A DNA stretch of 64,000 nt, from the NCBI GenBank assembly GCA_963803295.1, contig CAWDMC010000002.1, forward strand, positions 124,001 to 188,000, given 5' to 3'. The stretch comes from CAWDMC01 sp963803295 (lineage in GTDB: Bacteria > Acidobacteriota > Terriglobia > UBA7540). Shown here piece by piece: positions 43,689 to 54,400 of the stretch. How positions within the stretch are numbered: position 1 is the stretch's first letter; each line of letters starts with the position of its first letter. The notes under the pieces are model-generated. The model was not told the DNA's origin, searched no databases, and was given only the letters and a program-made list of their open reading frames with translations. Both the position numbers and the translations under genes were made by a program.

Positions 43689-44765
43689 ATGAACGACCTC
43701 GAACGTTTTCGCGGAACAATGGAATACGGCAAGGTAGATCGGGCGCCGCTTTATGAGTTCATGTGGCCCACTTGGCCCGAAACGGCGGAACGTTGGGCAA
43801 AGGAAGGCGGATACGTCGAGCGCAAGACAGACTTCGGCTGCGACAAGTGGTTGGTGGAGTTCTCCTGGTTCTGGCCGAATCCGCCATTCGAGCGCAAGAT
43901 CGTGGCGGAGGATGACGAACACGAGGTTTTCGTCGATCCACAGGGAATTGTGATGAAGCTGTTCAAGAACAATCCCCTTAGCTCGATGCCGCAGTTCATC
44001 AGCTATCCAATCCAAACGCGAAAGGACTTCCGCAAATACTGGCGGGAACGGATGCAGCCCGATCTCAGCGCGCGCATCGGTCCTGACTGGCGACAACGAT
44101 TGCGCCAGCTGCGTCAGCGTGATTTTCCCTTTGTGGTGATTGCCGATCGCTGGGGTGGGTTCTTCGGGCCGATCCGCAATCTGGTCGGCCTGGAGAGCCT
44201 CTGCACGATGTTCTACGACGATCCCTCGTTTGTAGAGGAGATGCTCGATGCCGACGCGGACTTCCTGATCGGCATACTCTCGCAAATTCTCGAAGAAACC
44301 GATGTGGACGTGTTCGGTTTCTGGGAGGATATGGCCTACCACACCGCGCCCCTGCTCTCACCAGAACTGGCGCGTAAATACATGCTTCCACGATACCGCA
44401 GAGTGGTCGACTTCGGCCGGAGCCATGGAGTGCGTCTATTCGGGCTGGATAGTGACGGCTTTATCGAGCCGCTGATTCCGGTGTGGATGGACTCGGGCAT
44501 CGACATTCTTTATCCCTTCGAAGTCCAGGCCCACATGGATGTGGTGGGGGTTCGCAAGAAATATGGGCGCGATCTGCGGATCTGGGGCGGGTTCGACAAG
44601 CGGACGCTGGTGGAGGGTCCGAAGGCCATCGATAAGGAGATCGAAAGGCTCAAACCTCTCATCCACGACGGGGGCTACATTCCGATGCCCGATCACAGTG
44701 CGACGCCCGATACGCCGTACGAGAATTATCGCTATTTTCTGGAACACCTGAAGCAGGCTTTGTAA
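43689..44765 (+). CDS. uroporphyrinogen decarboxylase-family protein (methyltransferase-like, not HemE)
   Basis: The 358-residue TIM barrel belongs to the URO-D superfamily: ERFRGTMEYGKVDRAPLYE at the start, a long FADRWGG-type core (VVIADRWGGFFGPIRNLVGL), DVDVFGFWEDMAYHTAPLLS and PFEVQAHMDVVGVRKKYG. The HemE N-terminal RQAGRY motif is absent, so it is probably a corrinoid or methyltransferase relative acting on a different substrate. GGAGGG precedes the ATG by eight bases. Many uncharacterised copies of this subgroup occur next to sugar genes. It stands between the MFS and TPR genes. Confidence 0.85.
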   Translation: MNDLERFRGTMEYGKVDRAPLYEFMWPTWPETAERWAKEGGYVERKTDFGCDKWLVEFSWFWPNPPFERKIVAEDDEHEVFVDPQGIVMKLFKNNPLSSMPQFISYPIQTRKDFRKYWRERMQPDLSARIGPDWRQRLRQLRQRDFPFVVIADRWGGFFGPIRNLVGLESLCTMFYDDPSFVEEMLDADADFLIGILSQILEETDVDVFGFWEDMAYHTAPLLSPELARKYMLPRYRRVVDFGRSHGVRLFGLDSDGFIEPLIPVWMDSGIDILYPFEVQAHMDVVGVRKKYGRDLRIWGGFDKRTLVEGPKAIDKEIERLKPLIHDGGYIPMPDHSATPDTPYENYRYFLEHLKQAL

Positions 44766-44808
44766 TTTGTTCCTAAACTAAAGCCGCCTCGGGTTGGGGT
44801 ACTTTGCG

Positions 44809-44826
44809 GCACGGCTGAAGCCGTGC
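44809..44826. repeat. hairpin GCACGGCTGAAGCCGTGC
   Basis: A perfect stem with a TGAA loop just after the URO-D-like gene; it resembles the hairpin at 19913-19930. It may be a repeat relic or act as a bidirectional terminator between the convergent genes, though no T-run follows. Confidence 0.45.
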
Positions 44827-44867
44827 CCTGACGAACGTGAATTCGCTCGTACGCGGTTCCCAAATAC

Positions 44868-46994
44868 TCACTCCTTCGAGCCGTCATTTGGCAAGAGATT
44901 GGATTCCACCGGATCCGCGGTCTCGTGTTTCCTTTCAATGCTTGCCTTTTGGAACTCCTCATAAGCCTTGCGGGACTCAGGCTCCATGCCAAGGCGATGG
45001 TAGACCCAGCCAAGTTGGTAATAAGCAGCGGAGAGCGAGGGCTTAAGGCGGACCGCGGCCTCGAGCTCCGTCTTGGCCTCCTGGTACTTTCCGGCGTCTT
45101 TGTACAGGTGGCCGAGATTGTAGTGGGTCAAGGCGTAGCTGGAATCAAGGGCTTCCGCCTTCTCGACTTCTCTAATCGCCCCCGCCTGGTCGCCCGCTCT
45201 GCCGAGAAGAATGCCGTAATGCAGGTGATAAAAGGGATTCCGCGGGTCGAGCTTGATCGCCTGTTCGAAGTAACGTTTGGCTTCGGCGGACTTGAAGGTG
45301 ATCGACTCGATGACACCCATCATAAACGGAGCCCGGTGATTCGCCGCGTCGAGTTCAATAGCCCTTTCGAGGTGTTTCAAGGCACGCGGGTATTCTTCCA
45401 GAAAGAAGAAACTCAGGCCCAGAAAGTAGAACGTGTCAGAGGTCTTTGGTTGCAGTTGATCGGCCAGCAGAAAAGAGCGAATCGCCGAAACCTGATCGTT
45501 AAAGGTCTGGTAGATCTGCCCCTCAGCCAGACGATAGCGATACTGCTTAGGATTCGCCGCGATCGCCTTCCCGATCACCGCCAGGGCGGGGTCTCTTTGC
45601 CGCGTGAGTGCGTAGGTTCGAGCTTCGAGCTCCAGATAGTCCGACGTCGCGGTCACCGGCCCTTTGACTGCCGCGAGAGCAGCAACCGAACATGCCTTGT
45701 CAGATCGCGCGATGCAATGGTACAGCGGCCTCAGTTTCGGATCAAGCGCGTTCGGGTCGCGGGCTGCAGGGGATGTGAGAGAACCCCCGTTCTCGTTTCG
45801 CAAAGGTGAGATTTCCCCCTCGCCGACCTGTTGTGAGCCGGACTTCATGGGGTTATCAGTGACACCGTTTCGGGCGGCCCCTCCAGCCCTGTCCGCCCGG
45901 TCTCGCACCGGGTTGTTCTTCTGGCTGAGGGTTTGCGCCTTTTCGGATTCCAGCTTAGCTTCCTGCACTCGCCCCAGGCGGCGCAAGAGGCTAGCCAATT
46001 GGGCCGGGAACGCAGGTTCTTGCGGAAATCGCCGGCTGGCACTGCGGAGAGTGCGGACGGCCGCCTGTGACTGATTGGCGGCGATTTCGGCCGCTGCCAA
46101 ACTGCGAAAGGCGAGGGCGTAGTTGGGATCGCGCCTTACGGCCTCCTGGAGATACGGAATGGCCTCCTGATTCTTGCCCAGACCGCGCAGCGCCGTTCCC
46201 AGGTAGAGATAAGCCTGGGCGAAGGTAGGATTGAGCCGAATCTCCTCGCGAAAATCATCGGCGGCCTCGGCATACTTGCCGCGATCGAGCCAGATGAAAC
46301 CAAGCTGGTAGTGAACGATTGGAAGCTTGGGATCGAGCTTGGCGGCTTGGGCGTATTCATCCGCCGCCTGGGAGTTTTCATTCCGAGCCAGATAGGCGTT
46401 GCCGTAGAGCATGTGCAGCCAGGGTGAATTCGGGAACTTTTGCGAGAACATGCGAAAATCCGCCAGGCCCGCTTCTTTGTCCCGGAGCTCGCGATCCTGC
46501 TCAATAAGAACGTAGAGAACATAGGGGTCGTCGTAGCCGCTCTCGAATGCCCGGCGCAACGCTTCGGCGGAGTGCTTGGGATCGCGCAGGGCACGGTAAG
46601 TCATCCCCAGGTAGAACCAGGTGCGAGGCGTAGGCGAAGCGTCTTTGAGCGCGACCAGAGCGGCCTCCGGCTCGCCCGCAGAAAGAAGAGCGACCCCGTG
46701 GTACGTCAACAAGCTAGGATCGCGCGGAGCCACATGCAGCCCGCGCTTGATCCAGGCAAGAGCGGCGGGGGCCTCTTGGTGTTCGAGCAGCAAAGCCGAA
46801 ATGCCTGCGTAGAGTTGGGGCTCGCGAGGACATGCACGGATAGCGGCCTCGTAGGCGGTGCGGCGATCCTGGAAAGGGCGGCTCTGGTCCTCAGCCTGCC
46901 GCATCGAGGAATCGCGGCAGGCGGGCTGATCGAAGGCGCGGGCGGACCAGGGCGCGGTCCCAATCAGGATGACGAGAAAGAGGCGGACAATCAC
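44868..46994 (-). CDS. secreted or membrane-anchored TPR-repeat protein
   Basis: The frame stays open from 47297 but is read here from GTG 46994, giving 708 residues with a signal peptide (VIVRLFLVILIGTAPWSARA). At least a dozen tetratricopeptide repeats follow, with W-G-Y-A-F-A-P patterning such as AWIKRGLHVAPRDPSLLTYH, AYLYLGTALRGLGKNQEAI and ALTHYNLGHLYKDAGKYQEA. A low-complexity, asparagine/glycine-rich break at about 365-420 separates two TPR arrays. It likely acts as a periplasmic scaffold; partners are unknown. It begins 136 bp downstream of a GH106-like gene on the same strand. Confidence 0.85.
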   Translation of the reverse strand: MIVRLFLVILIGTAPWSARAFDQPACRDSSMRQAEDQSRPFQDRRTAYEAAIRACPREPQLYAGISALLLEHQEAPAALAWIKRGLHVAPRDPSLLTYHGVALLSAGEPEAALVALKDASPTPRTWFYLGMTYRALRDPKHSAEALRRAFESGYDDPYVLYVLIEQDRELRDKEAGLADFRMFSQKFPNSPWLHMLYGNAYLARNENSQAADEYAQAAKLDPKLPIVHYQLGFIWLDRGKYAEAADDFREEIRLNPTFAQAYLYLGTALRGLGKNQEAIPYLQEAVRRDPNYALAFRSLAAAEIAANQSQAAVRTLRSASRRFPQEPAFPAQLASLLRRLGRVQEAKLESEKAQTLSQKNNPVRDRADRAGGAARNGVTDNPMKSGSQQVGEGEISPLRNENGGSLTSPAARDPNALDPKLRPLYHCIARSDKACSVAALAAVKGPVTATSDYLELEARTYALTRQRDPALAVIGKAIAANPKQYRYRLAEGQIYQTFNDQVSAIRSFLLADQLQPKTSDTFYFLGLSFFFLEEYPRALKHLERAIELDAANHRAPFMMGVIESITFKSAEAKRYFEQAIKLDPRNPFYHLHYGILLGRAGDQAGAIREVEKAEALDSSYALTHYNLGHLYKDAGKYQEAKTELEAAVRLKPSLSAAYYQLGWVYHRLGMEPESRKAYEEFQKASIERKHETADPVESNLLPNDGSKE

Positions 46995-47130
46995 TTGGTG
47001 CCGAAAGCCCTCGTGCCCGTCACTTCTGGCAGGCTGCTCGAGAACAGGCCATAACGGCTTGGAATCGTTTTTCCGCAGCCCGCTCGCGCCGAGAAACAAC
47101 TGACCTTCGGCGGGAAAGGCGGATGCCGGG

Positions 47131-50100
47131 TCAGATCCGGAACTCGTTGTAAGGAACAACCGTGACCTTCCCCAACCGCGAGGTGAAGGTGTGCCGCTCG
47201 ACATGCCGCAGCTCCAGCTCATTGGGCCCCGGACGCAAGGCTGAGCCGAGCTCGAAGTGAAACGGATAGCTAAACCGTGAGCCCACGTCCTTGCCATTCA
47301 GTTTAACCCAGATCATCTGGGTCATGTCCTCGACCACCAGCCTTGCCGAGGGCGCGGCATCCTGCGGCCAATCGAACCGGCACTTGTACACGGCACCGTT
47401 CCCCTCGACGGGGGTCCTCGACCACGCTTCGCGAAGCGCTAGTATCTCACCTGACCCTGCCGATCGCGTCTCTGCGGTCTTGCCCTCGGCCGTGGTGTAG
47501 TGGACCGAACCCGGGGCGTATTTCCTCAGGATGATTCCGCCGTCAACGTTGCGGATAACCTCGTCGGCATCACTCGCGACGATATGAGGCTGGGGTTTCG
47601 CGGAGGGGTTCACGATCACGAACACCGACTCATACCGGTCGAGATGGAGTTTCACCGACAAGCTGTCTTTGTTCTCGGAGTAGTGCGGCGCCTGGCGAAT
47701 GCTGCCGGTCGAGAGGTCCCAGAGCTCGGGTATGCCCTTGGCGCCTCGCAAGTGGACCGTGATGGTGAGAGTGTCTCCCTCGTTGTTCAGGAAGTATACG
47801 TCGCGACCGCTAAGCCGCCGGTGGTAATACTGCAAATTCGCTAGGTTGGGATCGATCCAGACGTCGTGAGCTCCCTCAAGTCCGTATAGAAATGTGCCGA
47901 TATCCTTATAAGAGATCAGGTGGGCGTGCCCTCGGCCGCTCGCTCGATCGCCCCAGAGCCGCGCCACGAGGTCCTTCACCTCGGAATCGTGGCGTCCGTC
48001 CGCGGATTTCAGAGGCAGGTTGGCAATATACTCCACTTTCTTGAATGTCGGGTCCCAGTTCATGCTCATCGTGGGCCCGACGCAAATGACAGTGCCACCG
48101 GCTTCGTAAAACTCAAGCAGGCGCTGCAGTACCGTCAGCGGAATGGTGTTGACGACAGGCACGAACACGAATTCATAGCTTTCGCGGCCAAGGCGGATCT
48201 TGCTTCCTTCGAGGTGGCAGCGGCCAGAGTCCGTGAACACGCCATAAGAAACGAGATCGTAATCGAAATGTGCCTGGCTCAAAGCCTTGGCGGTCTTCCA
48301 ACCGTCCTCGCCCCCTCCCGTCCAGCGTGACTCTGCCGTGTCCAACACGATTGCCTTGGCCACATGCCGCCCGCCCCGGATCAGCATGGTGCCGCGATTG
48401 GCCGCCACCTGATAGGCGTGGAAGTACGGCGCCAGCGGATTCTTGCCGTGCAGCCAAAATTCGGGTGCGTCTTCCCAACAGGGCGGGTCCGCGGTATCGA
48501 TCCCGCAAGGGACGATCCGGCTCAGACCGCGCGTAGTAGTCCAATCCATCATCGCTTTCATTTCGGTGAGACCGGTACGCCAGCCGGTAGCCGCAAAATG
48601 CTCCACCATCGCCTCATCCATTGGCGTCTCGAGATAGTGGCTGATGGAACTCGCCATCTTGGCCTGCCGCCAGTAGACATCCTCGTCGGGCGCATACCAC
48701 TGATCGAAAATGTGGTCGAGCCCGCCCATGCTGAAGGCTTCGAGGGTGCGGAAGTTGCTGCCGGTGCCACCTCCCAATTGGTAAGGCAGATCCTCGCGCA
48801 CGTGACCGTTGATCTGGATGCCGTGGGACTGCGCGTAACGAGTCTGGCTGCCGATAAACAACCGGGCGTATTCGGAACTCACAAGGTCCATGTAGTCATA
48901 GCGGACCTGGGAAGTCTTGGCGCCGCGCTCGGTCCACAGCAAAGGAAGATAGGGCCGAAGCGAATAGCCGTAGCGCTCTTGGAAACGCACCAGCAGATCC
49001 GGAGTGTACGGATATCCGACGTCTGGCGTTCCCAAGGTAGCGCCGCTCGAATAGAAACCCGGCTCATCGATATAGAAGCCCTTCCAGGTGCGTCCCACCT
49101 CATCGAACCCGATGGCCTTGCAGGTATCGTCGAGAACCAGTTTCACAAAAAGGTCGGTGGCCCCGGGACTGAGCGGGTCGATGTAACCACGACGCTCGCC
49201 GCGAACCAAGTCAGGGTAAGCCGTCGCATCGACGAGACCCGGTTGCCAGGCGGCGTGAACGAATATCTCCCAGTCTCCCGCCGGCACGTCCCAGTGAAGC
49301 TGGCCGCCGGTTACGCCATCGCTCAGATCATCGAGACGATCGTTGGGTCCGGCCGCCACGATGGCCACAAGGCGTCGCTTGGCGGGAAGAATCTCGCTGA
49401 TCGTCAGGTTGAGCGCTTTCGGCCCGCGATGGCTCGATCGATGCGCCACAGTCACTTCCCAGCGGGCGTATTCGCTGTTGATAGCGACCGCCTTACCCGC
49501 GGCGTAACCACAGGGATAATCCTTATCGTCCTGCTCCCAGACGGTGAGGCCGAGCTTGCGCGCGTGCTCGACGATAGTGCGCCACTGGCGCCAGTTGTTC
49601 TCCTCCAAAAAGCCTTTGAAGTCGTAAGGGTGGAGGGTAACTCCTTCAAACCCGAATTTGTGAACTACCTCCAGGTACTGGCGCAGTTCATCGTCGGTCT
49701 CGTTGCCGCGGATCATCCAGAAGGGGCAAGATGTACGGGTCGGATTCGAACCCTGAAAAGCTTCCGCCAGAGAACCCCAATCCGGCTCTTCAGTGGGCGT
49801 GGCGGCGCTCTCGTTCGAGAACGGCGTTTGGCCACCGGGTCCGCTGGCAGCGACGCTGATGTTGTACTGAGAGCCATTCTTGAGCCCCTGAATGGAGTAG
49901 TCTGTCACCAGCACGCCTTCGACGGTGACCGCAGATCCGCCGGACTCACGGTAGCGCACCGAGTACGACGTCGCGTCTTTAATTGGGGTAAACGAGAGCA
50001 CGATCCTGCCGTACTCGGGACGCGCGTATTTGAGCACGGGAGGGCCCCTGGCCTGCGCCGGGGCGTCGCCAACTGCCTGTCCCCACAGGGGCATCCGCAG

Positions 50101-50145
50101 CAGGGAAGAGATACCAATCAGGGAAAGAAAGGAGCGTCGCTTCAT
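47131..50145 (-). CDS. GH106-like (alpha-L-rhamnosidase-type) hydrolase with fibronectin III domain
   Basis: The 1004-residue protein has a Tat-like or Sec signal (MKRRSFLSLIGISSLLRM), then a fibronectin type III domain (about 30-120, with AKYTRP-like strands and QYNISVAASGPGGQTPFSN). The rest is a large barrel-plus-beta-domain hydrolase: SCPFWMIRGNETDDELRQYL, FYIDEPGFYSSG, FQERYGYSLRPYLP and INGHVREDLPYQLGGG are the pattern of GH106-type families, and a jelly-roll closes it (ENELELRHVERHTF-type). Start 50145 is chosen for AAGGTG upstream and the Tat motif. It probably cleaves rhamnose-type sugars from polysaccharide or glycoside. Confidence 0.72.
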   Translation of the reverse strand: MKRRSFLSLIGISSLLRMPLWGQAVGDAPAQARGPPVLKYARPEYGRIVLSFTPIKDATSYSVRYRESGGSAVTVEGVLVTDYSIQGLKNGSQYNISVAASGPGGQTPFSNESAATPTEEPDWGSLAEAFQGSNPTRTSCPFWMIRGNETDDELRQYLEVVHKFGFEGVTLHPYDFKGFLEENNWRQWRTIVEHARKLGLTVWEQDDKDYPCGYAAGKAVAINSEYARWEVTVAHRSSHRGPKALNLTISEILPAKRRLVAIVAAGPNDRLDDLSDGVTGGQLHWDVPAGDWEIFVHAAWQPGLVDATAYPDLVRGERRGYIDPLSPGATDLFVKLVLDDTCKAIGFDEVGRTWKGFYIDEPGFYSSGATLGTPDVGYPYTPDLLVRFQERYGYSLRPYLPLLWTERGAKTSQVRYDYMDLVSSEYARLFIGSQTRYAQSHGIQINGHVREDLPYQLGGGTGSNFRTLEAFSMGGLDHIFDQWYAPDEDVYWRQAKMASSISHYLETPMDEAMVEHFAATGWRTGLTEMKAMMDWTTTRGLSRIVPCGIDTADPPCWEDAPEFWLHGKNPLAPYFHAYQVAANRGTMLIRGGRHVAKAIVLDTAESRWTGGGEDGWKTAKALSQAHFDYDLVSYGVFTDSGRCHLEGSKIRLGRESYEFVFVPVVNTIPLTVLQRLLEFYEAGGTVICVGPTMSMNWDPTFKKVEYIANLPLKSADGRHDSEVKDLVARLWGDRASGRGHAHLISYKDIGTFLYGLEGAHDVWIDPNLANLQYYHRRLSGRDVYFLNNEGDTLTITVHLRGAKGIPELWDLSTGSIRQAPHYSENKDSLSVKLHLDRYESVFVIVNPSAKPQPHIVASDADEVIRNVDGGIILRKYAPGSVHYTTAEGKTAETRSAGSGEILALREAWSRTPVEGNGAVYKCRFDWPQDAAPSARLVVEDMTQMIWVKLNGKDVGSRFSYPFHFELGSALRPGPNELELRHVERHTFTSRLGKVTVVPYNEFRI

Positions 50146-50341
50146 GAGATCACCTTCCGATTGAGGAGGATCAGGCCAGCGGGAGACTGGAATGGAACCT
50201 CTCTTGGACACTCTTTAATATGCTCGGCCGCAGAGCCTGTCAACCGGATTCTTTCCCCGGAGGAGCGCCTTGAACAGTGGGAGCCTATGATAGACTTTTG
50301 TCGCTATCTTTCAGCACGGGTCTAGACGAAAGGAGGCTGGA

Positions 50342-51292
50342 ATGGCCTTGAAGTTGGGCTTGCTCAGCATTGTGGTGATGCTCCTGCTCATGTCAGCCCT
50401 CCCTTCGGGCGCATGGGACGATGAAGGACACATGGCGGTGGCCTATATTGCATACAAGAATCTGCGGCCCGAAGTCAGGAGACGAGCCAATTCTCTGGTC
50501 AAGCTCAATCCCTACTATGCAACTTGGCTTAAAAAGATTCCGGCCGGCACCTCGGCAGCGGACAGGCAAGAGATGATCTTCATGTTCGCCGCGACCTGGT
50601 CCGACGCGATTAAGGGAGACAAGAACTACACGGATGATGGCACCGAAGGAGGGAACCGTCCCGACGAAGAAACGTCATCGAAGAACATCGGCTACAGCGA
50701 TTTGCTCCGGCATCGATACTGGCATTTTATCGATGAACCGTTCACACAGGACGGCACGGCTTTAAGCGGACCGGAAACCCCAAATGCCGCGACCCAGATC
50801 GCAGTATTCCGCAAGGTAGTGTCGTCCTCCGCGTCTGACCCGCTTAAGTCTTATGACCTGGTCTGGCTGCTGCATTTGATCGGAGATGTTCACCAGCCGC
50901 TTCACTGTACAAGCCGCTTCAGCCGTGATATGCCCAGCGGTGACGAGGGAGGCAATCTGGTCAAGCTCAATCCCGATCCGAGCCACGATAAGTTGCATGC
51001 TTTCTGGGACGATGTATTAGGAACGGCAACCAACCCGGCCAGCGCGATTGACGTCGCGAGCAAACTCGCCGGGCCGAAGGCCAGCCTGGCTTCTGACACC
51101 GACTCGCAACACTGGATTAGCGAGAGCGTGCAGGATTCTAAAGATGACGTTTACATCAGTCCCATCGGCGCCGGCGCCGGACCCTTCACGATAACGAAGA
51201 CCTACCGCAGCCGAGCGCTGGCGCTGGCAAAGAAGCGGGTCGGCTTGGCAGGAGCGCGATTGGCGAGTGTCCTGAACGGGGAGTTGAAATAA
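50342..51292 (+). CDS. secreted S1/P1-family nuclease
   Basis: A zinc nuclease of 316 residues. The signal peptide ends at LPSGA, so the mature N-terminus is the tryptophan of AWDDEGHMAVAYIA, which coordinates zinc in this family, together with His of DEGH. LLRHRYWHFIDEPF, LLHLIGDVHQPLHC and EGGNLVKLNPDPSHDKLHAFWD supply the other His/Asp ligands. AAAGGAGG lies eight bases before the ATG. It is divergent from the GH106-like gene and likely scavenges extracellular RNA, single-stranded DNA or phosphate. Confidence 0.93.
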   Translation: MALKLGLLSIVVMLLLMSALPSGAWDDEGHMAVAYIAYKNLRPEVRRRANSLVKLNPYYATWLKKIPAGTSAADRQEMIFMFAATWSDAIKGDKNYTDDGTEGGNRPDEETSSKNIGYSDLLRHRYWHFIDEPFTQDGTALSGPETPNAATQIAVFRKVVSSSASDPLKSYDLVWLLHLIGDVHQPLHCTSRFSRDMPSGDEGGNLVKLNPDPSHDKLHAFWDDVLGTATNPASAIDVASKLAGPKASLASDTDSQHWISESVQDSKDDVYISPIGAGAGPFTITKTYRSRALALAKKRVGLAGARLASVLNGELK

Positions 51293-51371
51293 GGGTAGGC
51301 CCAGGCAGCAAGATCACCACCCCCTGGCCCCCTCCTAGTGAGCGAGGGGACGTTCGATTCCCGTTCCAGAT

Positions 51372-51438
51372 CCCCTCCTTGCTTAAGGAGGGGGCCGGGG
51401 GCTGTTCGTACATATGCCCCTCCTTGGTTAAGGAGGGG
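51372..51438. repeat. paired CCCCTCCTT-AAGGAGGGG hairpins
   Basis: Two near-identical hairpins (51372-51393, loop GCTT; 51417-51438, loop GGTT) lie between the convergent S1/P1 and GH106-like genes. They resemble a common dispersed palindrome of GC-rich bacteria; they may also act as a transcription stop. Confidence 0.55.
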
Positions 51439-51466
51439 GACAGGGGTGGTTTGTAGCAGTTCGCGA

Positions 51467-54400
51467 TTACTCCGCTGCAGCCTTCAGCGTGATGGTTTCA
51501 TCTACGTAAGGGACGATCTGCACCGGACCTTCCAATCCACAGCGATCGATCTGCGGCAGAATACGTCGCCAGGTACCGACTGCACGCCGGTTGGCCTCGG
51601 TGTTGGTGACCAGGATCTTCACTTGGTTCTCGCCAGGCTTCACCAGCTTGGTGATATTCAGCCGGTAAGGGCTCCACACCAAAGTTCCAGCCGATTGCCC
51701 GTTTACATAGGCCTCAGCTACTGAGCTCACCCGGCCAAGATCGAGCATAAGTTGCTTACCGCTGTAAGAGTCCGGCAGGTTGAAATTCTTGGTGTAGATG
51801 GCCGTACCCGAGAAATTCACGAGACCTGTCTTGGTCCAGGGGGTGAGCGCGAAGGGTGTGTCGCCGCTCACGAATTCCAGCGGCGAGTCCAGCGGATCCT
51901 GCTCGTGAGCGACAACGACAAGGGTGTTCTTCCTGTGGACGAGCGCACCGGAAATGTCAATCGGCGTGCTCGCCCCGGTTTTTAGTTCCTTTCCGTTGAC
52001 CAGCATCCGGTATGACTGGTGCAACGCAGGCGGCACTACAGCCACCACGCCGGGCGGCACCTCGATGCGATACCAACGCATTGCTGTATCTTCGGTGGGC
52101 GAGCCCTTTACGTCGTAGGGCGCCAGGCCGGCGAAGACATCGTGCAGGGTCCGGCCGCTTTCATCAGCCACGCGGAAGGTGAACCCGTACAGCTCGGTGG
52201 CAGACCGTGCTTTTCCTACCTTCACCAACACTTCGTTCCAGCCGGCGTGCAGGTCTACCAGCATGCGATCGGCCCAGTTGTCATTAAGCTCATACCAGAA
52301 GGGAGTGCGGAGGTTCTCGAACACTAGTTTATGATTCAGCCAGACCTTCGACCAGTTGTCAGCCGCCACGATGAACTGCGCCCGCTGATCCCGAGGCGAG
52401 TAAAGATAAGCGTGCGCGTAGCTCAGTATCCAGGATTTGCCTTGGGTCAGCAGCAGGGGATCAAACTGGGCGATATAGGATGAGTCGGAAAACCTCCCGC
52501 CTTCGGTTTCCATCCAGATATTCCACTTGCCCAGTGCCAGGTGAGGCTCGTTTCCGTAATAACGTTTCCAGCTCAGTAGCTGCCCGTCCTGGCCCTGATA
52601 CTGTCTACTTGGGTCGAATTTCTTCTCAGGCGGATACGCCTCGGCGAACCCATTGTTGTCTGGATTGGCAAAGGGACCGATCATTTCCCAATCCCGGATC
52701 GTGCCCTGAGCACTGTTAAGCCAAAGCTCGGGCCAGGCTGCGTCGTCAAAATTGTCCTGCATCCATCCGCGTTTCTCACCGACGCCTTCGGCCGCGTTAT
52801 TCACCTTCGCATAAAACACCTGAATTCTGTCGGGCCGTGGCCTGAACTGCCACTTACCGCTGAGAGGAAGTGTTTGCAATTGGCCGGTGGACGCCTCGCC
52901 TTTATAGAGGCGGCCGCCTTCGCGCAACGAGACTTGCACCGCCGGTAAGGTAGCCGGCGCAGCGACGTGGACGCTGATTGAATTGCCCTGGCGAGCGACG
53001 TGATCCAACGTTTCAGCGTTGGTGCTCACGAGTTCCGCCTTCTGTTCGGTTCCAGACGAGGGCTGGAACGTCACATAGTAAGCATCCCAAGGCGCAAAGT
53101 TCAGCCGCACCTTGGTTCCGTCAGGCCGATTGACATAGTAGAGCTGCTCGCGCGCGCCCGTGACAGCGTCCCATTTCTCTGGAACACCTTTCGCGGAGAG
53201 GATCACTTGGTTGGTTCTGGGCCGGTCGCTGTCGTTCACCAGCCAGTAATAGTCGCGCCCGAGTTTCTGATTGTGTTCGAACATCAGATTGGAAGCTGGG
53301 CCTGCCGCCACCGTTACGTCTTTGGGAAGCGAAGCATCAAGGCGATCAATCAGGGTTTCGACTGACTCGGAGACAAAGTCAGCCCGTCCGTCGGCGGAGT
53401 TTCGCTGCTCGGTGTAGGGTAGCGGAGTGCTCCCGGCTCCAGCGCCGAAGATTCGGTCGATTCCACTCTTGATCTCGGCATCGTTATCACCAGCTTCGGG
53501 AGAGGACCCGGGCAGCAATCGCAGGCCGATCACAGTGCCGCCGGCCTGGTAGAACGCCAGGATCTTGTTAAGAGTCGTGCGGCTGAGCGAAGTGATCGGC
53601 GGAATGACAATCGCCCGGAACCGCTGCGGTCCAATGACCAATTCGTTGCCTTCCAGCCGCGCCTGCTCGAGATAGTGATCGTCGGCAACGTCGTAATCCC
53701 ACTGGCGGTCTGCCATCCGCAGAATCAGCCGCGTGTAGTAGTCATTTACCATCGTGGTCACGTTGTGCCAGGCGTCCGGATCGCCGTTCCTCTGGTAATC
53801 CATATCCGTCGAGAAGAGCGGGCGCGAGTTCGCCCACAAAGTGGTGATCGGATAGTAGAGCAGCACATTCGCGACGTGGTGGCTCTCGGAGTTCATGTAG
53901 CTGATGCGCCGGGTATAGTCCGCGTAGATGTGGAAGTTAGGCCAGTAGGGCTGATGGAGCCAGTCGGGTGGGTAATTCGTCCGCAGCGTGTCATAATTGA
54001 CGGCGTGGAACACGAACAGGTTCACGCCCCATAGCCCGATGGCGTTCGTGCCACGGCGAATTCCCTCCATATCCAGGTAGGAGTCGGTGCCCTGTACACC
54101 CTGGTTTTCGCACATGAAGCGGCGGCCCTCGAAATCCGCGACCGACTGCGCCACCTTGAAATTCAGGGCCTGCCGCCCGAAGTCGAAGAGCGAATCCACG
54201 CCCACTGGATTGAGGCCGCGCTCGAGTTGGAACTGGCTGCCTTCGAGCGCCGCCGCCCACTGCAAAGATTCTTCCCACCCGTGTCCGGTGCGGCCGATTC
54301 CAAGTCCGGCGGCGTGTTTGGTGATACCTTCCCAGAAAGAGTTGTAGTAGAGCTGAGTCACCGTCGCCAGATAGTCCGAGCGTACTTTGGTGGTGCGGTT

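Noticed and set aside
46994..47297. Upstream extension of the TPR gene by 101 codons
   Set aside because: It overlaps the end of the hydrolase gene and lacks conserved sequence; the signal peptide starts later.
48364..50325. 653-residue plus-strand open frame across the GH106-like gene
   Set aside because: Antisense shadow produced by GC-rich codon use; no domain recognised.
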